NCBI GenBank assembly: GCA_907163375.1
Contig: CAJQUW010012486.1
Coordinates: 1 to 64,000 of the forward strand
DNA length: 64,000 nucleotides
Source of the DNA: Prostheceraeus crozeri
Lineage: Eukaryota; Platyhelminthes; Polycladida; Euryleptidae
Direction of reading: 5' to 3'
Shown: positions 48,401 through 60,400 of the stretch, piece after piece
Layout: every line of letters starts with the position of its first letter
Numbering within the stretch: the stretch's first letter is position 1
Notes under the pieces: model-generated
Database searches by the model: none
Seen by the model: only the letters and a program-made list of their open reading frames with translations
What the model was told of the DNA's origin: nothing
Made by a program: the position numbers and the translations under genes

Positions 48401-51400
48401 GTGGATTCTCATAGTCCCAAATCACACAGTTGTGACTGTTAATTTTGCCATTCAGATGAAAGATGGCCTCGTCAGAAAAACATAGCTTGTGGATGAAGCT
48501 GGGATCATCACATAGCCGGCTAATTTCTTCACAAAACTGAAGCCTTGGTTCATAGTCGTCTGGCAACAGTTCATGAACACGGGAAATGTGAAATGATTTC
48601 ATGCCAATTGTTCGCTTCAGAGTACGTCGATCAGTCTCGCGTGGCATGTCAAGCTGATTGGCTGCATCCCGCACCGACGATCTTGGATTGTTCTCAAACT
48701 CCTCTTTCACACGTAAAACATCATCCTCATCAAGGGATGGGCGACCACTTCGCTCAGCATCTTGGACAGAACCCGTCTCAGTAAATTTCTTAAACACAAG
48801 TCGGAATGTGCTTTCAGAAGGTGGCTTTGATGTGAAATTTCTTTGCCACTCCCGTCGGGCGGTAGTTACGGACTCATGCTTAGCCATAAGCAACACAACG
48901 TTGATCCGATCTTGCACAGATAACATCACTGGTTTCTATGATAGAAAAGTGAATATCAGCAGCTATTAAGTACTAAACGGTTTCCGAAATCAGTCTTTTC
49001 ACAGATATCTATGCCTATGCTTCAATTCAACGACATTTTGACGTCATGCATAACTATTGAGCTAATGTAGAAGTTCGATAATTATCATAAGTACCAATGA
49101 CACATTAATGGAAATGGATAGCTTAGCATTCTTCTTTGTTGTCCTTCTTCATCATGCCTTCGTATTAACTTTCCGCTATTATTTCAATGGACGCATGTGC
49201 ATTAAGTCTTGTTCACACTTAGCAGGTCACTTGATCAATCAAATTTAATGATGAAGTATTAGCATGTGGTTGTAGTCAATGAGAAACAAATCGTAAGCGG
49301 ACAATGTTTCATACCATTTGATAAATTGGTTGACCTCCATAAAATGAATGAGCAAGTAGTTCGACCTCTAACTTGATTTTTTTCACAAATTGCGATATGT
49401 TACTAAAATTCTGGTTCTTCCTCTACAGTATAAACGAAAAATTAAGGTTGTAGTGCAAATACGTACTGAGAAATCTTGACTTGAAACCCGATTAAGACTT
49501 TTGAGTCACCCTATACATAATTTAATCGCTAATGGCCGTTTTCTATAGGTTTTTAATTAAATAACAAACCTGATTAATTAATAGGTTTTGATTTAATTAA
49601 CGCTCTTTGGTGTTATTATCTTATATTTTATAAACAATGCGATGACTTTCCAGTTTATCTAAATCTCTTGACTGCTTTTTTCATGTGCTCTTGCAGAATT
49701 ACTCACATTTTTCCGTGTTTTCAGCTAATGTCGAGACGGTTCTTCAAAATCCGGCATATGTGAATCCTGCGCCTTGTCCATGTGACCTTTTACCAGCTGA
49801 ATGTGATATCGGATGCTGTTGTGACCGTGTAAGTCTTAGTTTTCACTGGCATCTTAACATTCGAAAATTGTTCAGAGATGGGAGCAGAAAGAGTTGGGAA
49901 TGGCTAACATGCACGTAGAACTGATTACGAAGAAAAATATAATATGTGAAGTAAAGCGATCTTTTGGCTTAACTATTCGTCTATTTTACAGTTCATTTAT
50001 GATAAATAATTCAAAGTACAAATAATATCTAAACAACAAATGTTTTAGTCTAAAAAACTTTGCTAAAATGAGAACTTTTCTCGCTTAATAAAAGGGAGAT
50101 TTTTTTATCATTGTTCGGCATTTTCTGTATTTCTCAAAATAAATGTTTACCGATTGGTATACTCGTATTTATGACAATAGGTTAAAATTTTCCTTCACCA
50201 ACATGCTCAATCAATGAGAAGGCAGTTTGAGCCGATGTTGCTGTATTAAAGATCAATCACAAATTTTCACGGTCGACCGTTGCAGTTCAAATTGCCTCCT
50301 TATTGAGCATACTTGTGATTAAAAAATCTGCCGTCAATGAACAACGAATTGCAGTTACACATTGCAGCTTATTTCTATAATGATTTGTTGGGTTGATGTC
50401 GAAAGGCATTAGCAGCACAAGGAAAGCTACGAGGATTCGAGATAATATCAAAATGTTTGGTGGACAATCGATCCCCGCTACTTGCCTTAATGTCGGCGGT
50501 CAAAATTGTGACGAGAGATTTATTCATTGATTATAATTGCTATGACAACTGATGTGTGGTGGTGAGGGTCTGATCCTGCCAATTGACACAGTCGCGCAAG
50601 TGGCTCATAGCTCAGTTGGTAGATCACAGGTCTAGTTAATCTTGGTCGTGGGTTCGAATTCCACGAACCGCACATATTTTGCATGGCAATTTGATCTAGT
50701 TAAAATTCATTGTTGTTAATATACATGTATGAGAAGACAATATGAGAAATTGATACTTCATCATTTTTCTAAGTAGCTAACTACTTCATCATTCATTTGG
50801 CTGACACACCCTTATCGATACTCCAACATTGATGCAACTAACGTAGTAAATCGAGATCAATTATCCATACAATGACAGTTTTGTCCTCTCATGGTGCCCA
50901 ACGACTCAGCAGCATGTCCAGCGCTATAATTATCCTTCAGACATACTGCATATTTGTTTTTTTTTCAGCAATGCACAACTGCAGATAAATCATTAACGAC
51001 CTGCTTACCTGGTTATTTTGGTGGAGACGCGGCCACGATTCCGCCATCTAATTATTCGTGCTCTGCTGCAAGCAATCTCGGACAACCAGACTATTCACAG
51101 TTCATGTGCATTATGTATGAGAACAATGCTGTTCTTGGGTTATTTTATGTACCAACAACGGCAAGATATACTCTAACACAGATAAACAACAAAATCGCCG
51201 CTAATCTCGGATACTCAGTGAGGTAAGACTATCAATAAGTACATGTAGCCATCTATATAGGCAGAGCAGAGCGAGTTTCTGCAGGGGAATACTCTATGAC
51301 TTCTACGGATCTGCGGGTCTACCTACTAGTTAGTTCCTCTTCTTGTCATGCGGGATCAAAGAAAAACACATGTTAATCCAATGGGACACAGACAGCAGTT

Positions 51401-54400
51401 TTCGGTGAAAATTAAATTTTTATGTCCAGGTCATTTCCGATTATGTTCATGTATCCCTGTCTATGAAGCTTATCACATTCAGATTTGACAAGTCTCCTAA
51501 TGTCAGCAAACACAAGCAAATTGATCCACTTTTAACCACATTCTCGCATACATTAGCGATAAAACATGATGGCAACACATGTACATAATAAGAAATGACC
51601 TGAAGACATTATATTTCAAAAATTATGGCTCTAGACTTAGTATTTTTTCCATTAATAAGCGAAAACATAGAAAATTATTTTTTGCCGAAAATTTCAATCT
51701 GCCTCTTATTAGATTAACATGTATTTTTGTTTGATCTTGCCTCACAAGAAGAGGACTTCATCTTAAAAAGTCAATCTAAAATTTCATTTAACATTGACGT
51801 CAATATCTGGTTTGTATGCAAAAACGCGATTTTTTCGACACAGGAAAATGTCGCGAGTCTCTCAAAATGACAATCGTGGCGCTAATTGCATTTTGCATAC
51901 AAACCCTTCAATTATACTCGCGTAGTTTTGCTTACAAGCTCACGTCGAAGTATGCCTGCTGTAATGTCAGCTGCCTTCAACTTGGAATTATGCTCAAGAC
52001 TTGGGATTATGGTTAAGAAAATAGATGAGAAAATTGCAGAAATAAGAAAAAAATTGCTCTTTTGACATGATAAGAATCATCCTTTCTGACATCGTGTTAC
52101 ATGCACTTTTAATTTCTATATGTGTACACTGAATTTGCTGATTTTCCTTATTCACGTAAATTATATTGTCGGTCCTTTTGTAAACATGTAATTAAGTGCC
52201 TTTTTGTATGAAGATGTGTCATGTGCCCAGCCAAGTCTGCCAACGGTAATAACAAGCGATGATTTCAAGTTCAGAAATATAAGATCGTGCTTTAAGATAT
52301 CCTATTGCTCATTACAGGGAGCGAATTAATGTAACCTGCGTTGAATTGAAAGATTAAATAATTATTTTTGTATTTTTCTATTTACGCTTAATATGTACTC
52401 ATCAATCGCACATGTGTTTCATAGACAGGTAAGTATGTTAGGGCATATTGTGTGGTAAATCTGTGCATGCTTCCTTGCGCAGCCTGCTGGTGGGAATATG
52501 GATCTCATAAGGAATGGGATGGGAATGAAACAGGATGCGTATGGGCGACTATCACAGTCAGTCGGTACATGATTTCGTTAATAGGCAAACTCTCATTTCT
52601 TTGTAGTTAGTTATCATTTCCACCTACGAAACGTCATTTCGATCTAGAGAATTTTCTAGAAATCCACACAGAAATGTTCTCAGATATTTCTTCACACAGA
52701 TTATTCAAGCTCGCCAGTTTATTAGAAGTGTAGGCGAATGCCGAGTGCCAACTTTTTCTACCATATCGATCCGCATCTTATAGGACAACGTTGCGAAGCA
52801 GCGTTATCCCCAGGGCACCCAAATAAGTGAAAACCGAATTAAAGAAGATATCAACGCGGTTCTCATGGTATCACTCCCGACATTGCACGATGCCTAGAAC
52901 GCCCGCAAATTGCATTTGAAAAAAATTATAAGAACTCTGATTTTTGAATAACACGCTTGTAATTAATGGGCTAAGGAAACGCATGCAGTTGAAATTATGA
53001 GATGCTGATCATTAAATACAAAAGACAGAAAGCGCCTACATTCTTATAACAGTTGAATTATATGAAACTATCACGTATTAGCATGAGTTGGAGCTAATTT
53101 TGGAACGCTAATCTGGCTTCTTGATCATAAAGTGTGTAGCGAGTGTGTACAAGTAGCCTTCATACATACCGTGCATGTAGGGGAGAGATGCAGTACAGAA
53201 AAAGTCATTTTAAAGTTAGCAGCAAGGGAATTATACTAACGAACTAAGAAAATGAAAGATAAAATTGGAATAACGACAGCGGAATTACAAATTACTGTCT
53301 GACAAGTGACAACGCTCATCTCTGCTTTACGACTGACCTTATAGAGCAAGTTGAAAAGATGAAAAATGCAATCATAATAAAAAAAAGAAAGCAACATAAA
53401 GCAATTAAAAAAAACATAGAATGAAACAGGTAAAAAGTGTTGGAATGATGTTCGCCTTATAGGATGGGATGCGGAAATCCCATTTATATGGTGGGACGGA
53501 AATTCTGCCCCACCAACAAGACTGATAACAGCGGTTTTTTCTCAAATGTTTGTTACCTGAAGATGTAAGCTGGTCACATGAAATATATAGTCCGACAGCC
53601 AGAACGAGCTTCTGCAGGGAACGATGCCGAAAATGAGACTTTCACAGAATGATGTACAACCTAAGTCTGCTACGAATCTGCGCGTCTGCCGAGTTGTAGG
53701 AAGCTCCTTTACTTGTCAGACATGATCAAAAGAAAACATATAAATCCAGTGGGAAACAGATAGCAGTTATTGGAAAAATGCAATTTTCTGTGTTTTTTTC
53801 CTAACAACTGAAAAGTACTAAGTCTAGAGCTATTGTTTTTACATTGAATATCTTCAGGTCACTTCTTATGGTCTTCTGGAACTTTTATCTATTAAACTGC
53901 ACATATTCAGATTTGGCAAGCCTCCCACTGTCGGTAAACATCAACATTTTGGACCAAATTATCTACATTAAGCCATATTCTCGCATACATCGTAGATTAG
54001 AAGCATGATAAGAATATGATAGGACATGACCCTAAAGACATATCATGCCAAAAATTATGGCTCTAGACTTATGGCTCGTAACGCTTTTCAGTTGTTTCAA
54101 GAGAAGGTAGGAAATTTCATTTTTGCCAAACCTATAATCTGCGTTCCATCGGATTAGCATGTGTTTTTCAGTGATCCTGTCTGACAAGAAGGGGAACTTC
54201 GTAGAACTCGGCAGACGTGCAGATTCGTAGTAGGCATAGGTTTGCCCATCATTCTGTGAAAATCTCATTTTCGGCCTCGTTCCCTGCAGAAACTTGTTCT
54301 GGCTGCCGGAGTAATATTGAGCATTAATGATATAATAAATATATACTGGTATTCCCCGAAAAATTATTTTAATAATATTGATCTTGTGCTTTTTAATCAA

Positions 54401-57400
54401 CAGCCTGGACGTTGTGCGGGTTCCCACTGAACAATCAATATCAAGTAGTGGATATTTGAAAGGAAATGCAATCCTCATGGACACAGGGACAACAGCATAC
54501 ACAGCTGGATTGACGTTGCCTGAGACGGCATCAGGTGGATGCGAAGAGGACGGCTTTGTGCGATTCCTTGATAGTCGAACATCGGCTTGTCCTGTTACGT
54601 TGACCAATACATGCAGTGGAGTGACCTTATCTGCTCGTAACTACGCCTTGTCCTCAGGTCTGCTTCAACCAGCTTGCCCAACATATCCAAAAATCCGTGC
54701 AGCAGGTTCTGGAAGTGTAGGTTTAAATTTTGTTGGTGTACGGTTGATATTATTATCCTATTTGGCATTGTTGAACCTCACATTTTTATTCAACCATTTC
54801 TCCTCTTGTTCAGATTTGGTCCCTAACTGATATTGAACGAATAGCTCCAATTATGCCTTCAAGGCACTTGAACTGAATATAACTTTTATGTATGTTATTT
54901 TATAAACAAGGTCTTTGTTAGAAAAGGTAGGCTATATGCCCACAAGTAGTTCGTCCTATGAACTGGGTGTTTAACCTCATTAGTAACGTTTATAAGTGGA
55001 ATCTAGTGACATTCAGTATGTCATTTCTTGATTGCGGCACAACCTTACAGAGCCTTACACATAGATTTCATTAAGTTCAATATTTACTTTATCTGCCATT
55101 CATGATTTAACGGAAATTTTACGCTTAAGTGATACACCACATATGGCTAGAGTTAGTGCGTTCTGTTGAAACTATTGATACTTCAGCACTCAGTTACCAT
55201 GCATGCGGGTAGCCGGAAGCTGCTGACTTTTTGTTTGTACTTGTTTTGGCTTGACCACTTTTAATTGAACGTGCCGACCAGACCTGGAAGCTAACTGAAT
55301 GAACACGGTACTTCATATGACAATCATTTTGATAAATTGTCAGTATTATGACATGAACCATCATCTCAATGCATTGATATGCACAGGCCACCTGAGAAGA
55401 TAGTAATCGGAATGTAAACCAAATACATGTTTTTTGTATTTATTAAAGCATCTGTAAATCGAAGATAATTTTCGCCATACAGAAGAATACAACCTGATCC
55501 CATACGATCACTGCCGAGAGCACTGCCCTACTTTGCAAACACCCTAGATATCATCTATCTGTGTCCAGCCCCAGCGCTCAAACCAAGTATGATGCCAAAA
55601 CCTATACTGACATGGTTCCAGTGCGTGAAAAAATGATGAGTGAAGATATGCACCAGTGATAGCAATGGAGATCACCTTGATAGTAGGGACATTATCGTAA
55701 ACTTTATTTCCTGCACTTTATGTAATGATCATGGCCATCAACAAGAAAACTTAGAATTAGTATTCCAATTTGTATCGATACCTGCATTCTTCGGCAGACG
55801 CATCTGCACCTCTTTAAATCCCATGCAATATTTGAACACTTTCCGTTGTCATCTAGGAGTTCACCGCGAGGTCAAAAAGGGATCATTTTGAGACTTTTTC
55901 ATCATTTTGAGCTGAAAATAGCCCTGACATCATTAGGTGACATGAAATGACATTTTGATCTCTTGACTGATAAGGTTGATAAAAAATATCCCTAGACATG
56001 ATTGATAGGAGTCACATTGATATTTGTTGACTGCTGGTATCTTTCGCAGCTTTGAGATTCGCGAATCGGTCACTGATTTAAGATTCGATATTGCGATTCG
56101 AAAAAATTAGAATCGGCTCTCTTCCGCCGGCCTTCTTCAAAAAGTTGCTATTGCTTTCTTTTGATTTGTAGCCTCTTCCCGTTCACGACGACTTGAACAT
56201 GGCGTAATAAAGTCATGATGCTGCATTCGCAGTGAAAGCGGTTGAAGACGGAGTGTGTTAGACAGAAGGTAGTCGAGGCAGCCATTGTCCGTGCTGCATG
56301 GTGCTCACTTGTCTCTTGGTTGAAAGCCCAAGCTCCTGAGTTTTTTCAACTCACGTGGGATTGCAAATCCGATCTTCATTGCTTTTCCATTTCGAGGCCA
56401 AGGCTAGTCCAAGCTTGTACAATAATTAGTTTACATTGTATTACATTGCGCACTGAGTCTTCGTAGTTCTTTTTGTGATCATGACTGCTGAAATTAGGCA
56501 ATCTATCCACATCGGATGTTGCGCGGAATGGTACGTCTTCACGCGTCCAGAATTTTCAGCTTCTAAAACGGCAGGCGGCTTGCTCTATGCCCCGCATTCC
56601 TGCTTGACACTAGATGTTGTTAGATGGTTGTGCAGAGAAGTGAATGACTTTCGACATAGCCATCCGACAATTCTAACCTTTTGTAAGAATAAATTGACCA
56701 GCTGCATATCAAAATCCCTAAACAATCGACTTTATGCTTCATCAACCATGAATTTTTCTGTAGAATGAGTTTTGACAACAAAGATGCGGATTGGCTATTA
56801 CTATAAACTTGGGTGATTATCATTACAGAATAATATTATAGAAGTCGCCATTTTGATGTCAGAATGATGATCAGCGTGAGCCGGTAATCAAAATGCATAC
56901 CATTATCGTGACATTTCGTTCCGTACAAGAGAATCATTTAACTAAAGAACTTAGATGCCATTTTCGAGTCAAGATGCTCAAAATGGCATAGCATCTGACT
57001 TCATATAAAATATTCTGAAAGCTGAGTATTCTACTTAACCATGACCAACATTAACTTCATTTTCGACGACACAATGCCCATTTATTATTAAACCAAGTAT
57101 TTAGAGCAAGCTAAGTATATACGCAATTATATTACCGACAGCCAACAGATAACAAGGTGAACCTTTTCAACCATGTCAAGAAGTCAAAAAAGTCATTTTA
57201 GATCACCTAATAACGTCATGCATGTAAGTGATTTTCCTGCTCCTAAACGAAAAAAATGAGAAAGCGATCCCTATTTGATCTCGCGGCGACCCCCTCCCCA
57301 ACTAGATGTTAATTAAGAGTCTTGAAATATTAGATGGAGTATTTTGATTTCATATGATTTTTTTACAAATGAAATCTGTCGAGATATGTTTGAAGAGGGG

Positions 57401-60400
57401 TGTCCCTCAGATAGTGCAGCTTAGTTGTTCCTTTTTCTTCCAGACGGCTACGGTTGCTACAACTGTTCGATACTTCTGCGTTCAAAACTCGACGTTATTG
57501 AATGGAAATTATGTACCTGGATCCGCAACCGTTGCCGCTAATCCGTCTGTGACTGGATTCTCGACAGTTACTTGTACACTTCTAGCTGACAACATTACCT
57601 ACACATGCAATGCAACTGGTTTAGGTTCAGGTTCATCTGCCCTAACTGTAGTGGCAACACGTTGCACCTTTGATGATGGTGAAACGTTGCCTCCAGCGCC
57701 ATCTTACAGTGCCGCTCTGAACTCTTGCGCTAACACGATCATCAGTGTTTCTTACAATTTCGCTTGGAATGCAAGTGTACTTACTGCTCTTCAGGCCGAT
57801 TATATCCTCGCCACTGTTGATATCACCAAGACATTGACGCAACAATTTAAAGTCAACTTCACTTATGGCAACATCCCCACCAATCTTAGCGCTGTTCCTG
57901 CAAAGCGATCAGGGAAATTCGGTGAGTACGCACTTTAAACTTATCCACACCGGAGAAGCCATTCGGCCTCCCCCTCGCTTCATTTTTTCACCGGTCCTCC
58001 TAAAACTAATCTTCTTGACCGGCGCCTTTGTTGCTTTCAGCTTTAGTGTATTCTCAACTTTTCATCACAAATCGTTGGATGTGGCCTAGTGGAAGTTAGA
58101 ATTTACTTCCTATTTTGAAAAGTGTTTCTCTAGAGGCAACGAATGTTTAGACGGTGGAGATCTAATCAACAAGTGTTCAATAAGTCACGTGGTTACAATC
58201 TGCAACGAAGAAAAGGTTATTTGAATACTCCTTATAAACAATTAAGCAATAGGTAATGTTAGTTAAATATCTTTAAGAAATAAGAGCTACCATTATAACC
58301 TAATGTTCGGTTCAGCAATGGGTTGCTACTAAAAATTTTTATAGATTCAACAATACTAATCTCAAAGTCCGAGTTTCCACGGTAAATGATTTTAAAGCAA
58401 TCATTGTGGTTACGAAAACAATGGTTACATTACGTTTCCGTAACTACAATGATTGCTTTAAAATCATTTACCGTGGAAACTCGGACTTTGAGATTAGTAT
58501 TGTTGAATCTATAAAATTTTTTAGTAGCAACCCATTGCTTAACCAAACATTAGGTTATAATGGTAGCTCTTATTTCTTAAAGATATTTAACTAACATTAC
58601 CTAATGCTTAATTTTTTATACGTAGTATTTAAATAACCTTTTCTCCAGAGGGTTTCCATTTTGCCAGTTTTTCAAGCATTTTGTATGATAGCTTTGAACG
58701 AATCATTTCGCATTTCAATGTGAGCACAGTCCGTCTGTCGGTGATATCATGATCTATTGAATCATAAACATCGAACAAAGCATGGGAAGTTCGGAAATTA
58801 AGTAAATATTGTTTATTAAAAACTTTAGTAGGAATGGTACATTTAAGTTGTCATGTTTGTGTCTTTTCATAATCATCCGAATTCTTTGGTGTCTACAAGT
58901 CGTCCTATTTCTTTATTATCACGATGCGCCTCAGAGTTAGGCATGGATTGGTCAATGATAAGTCCAGAATTGAATATGACTTGTAACTTTTTTTAAGAGT
59001 CTATTACCCACAGAAACTTGATAATTTTCTCTGTGGTATTTTTGTGCAATATACGAGTATTCCACAGCCCTGTTCAGATTTTTTCATAAAATCATTCATT
59101 GTTTAAGCAGCTCTTAATTTTGAGCTTGTTTTTCTGCTTGTATTTCACAAGTAAAAGATCTGATGCTGCCAATGACGATAAAATGTAATTCATGACAACT
59201 ATGATTCTACCTGTGCCATTCTTCATGAAATAATAAGCGTTGAGCGATCGGCGGTGTCCAATCATCGCAATGCGGTTGAGCGTAGGTTGGATAAGTTTTA
59301 CTATAATACTCAAGCATTTCGCAGCACAATCATAAACAAATAAGTTTCGGTATAAGCACTGATCCAGACTGTGCAGTGGGCAACTTGATTAATTGTTGAA
59401 AGCATAACGACATCATTCTGCAGCAAGACTTTCAATCTTATATTTTTATTCAAATATAACAAAGCCAAATCTATGAAAAATGTTCCAGATAGAATACATG
59501 AAATGAACACACGAGAATACGAGTATATCCATTAAAAACAATAGCAGCAACACTCAATGGTTGAACATTAATTGATGACTAACTTGTTCTTGATATCTAC
59601 TCAGAAGGGAAACTTTGGATATAATTTGTGAAAACATCACACGAATTTTGTTAGTAATTCTGCATTTATTCTTGGATATTGTGCTTATCGGTGGCCGCAG
59701 TGATGGTATGTAGATGTAATGTCACAAATGTCACAGATGAATGTTGCGCACCCATGAGGCAGCGAAAGTATCAAAATATCAAAACGTATATTTCTCAACA
59801 GAGAACACGATGATAGTGGGACATGAAAAATATACAAGTATCATAACAAATGAGGTGATGAGATGAAATTACACATGGGACACTGGAAGGAGAGGAATTA
59901 CATATACTAACACAAATTACATTTGGTCATAATCACTCACTGCATGCATCAATCGTATGGAACGCAATGAATTTTTATCAATAGAAACGGCCAGATATCA
60001 CATTGACTATCTTATTTATGGTATCCGAAGACACATTTCACTCCTAATTAATGAATCCTATTTAGTAAGAGGTCCGGAACAAGATCTTCATTAAAAAAAC
60101 ATCATGCATTTTATGAAATCATACATACATGCAATACGAACTAATTTAGATGTCTAAGGATCTTACCTGAAATGGAGCATACAATGTCAAGTACGAGCGT
60201 GAATGTTTTGAGACACTTGTTCCGGACCTCGAAAATCGTATAAGCACCTTGGCTACAGTGAATTGACTGAAATCTAGATTGCAGTATCTCGCATTTCATT
60301 GCATAAATAGTGTTCACGCGACAGTGTCAGATTGCAATAGTGAATTTGTTCTAATGTCATTTGCTGCTTTAATGAATTTGCCTAATTTCACTACGTCTCC

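Noticed and set aside
49697-49724. Use of the upstream acceptor at 49695-49696 for the CPCD exon
   Set aside because: The extra 28 bases would shift the frame relative to the preceding phase-1 donor; the acceptor at 49723-49724 keeps it.
52750-52870. rRNA or mitochondrial insertion suggested by GCGTTATCCCCAGGG
   Set aside because: Only a short resemblance to a large-subunit rRNA motif; flanking bases do not continue the match.
54032-54607. 191-codon minus-strand ORF
   Set aside because: Runs antisense across the Tectonic exon 54404-54716 and the right end of a MITE; no protein-like features.
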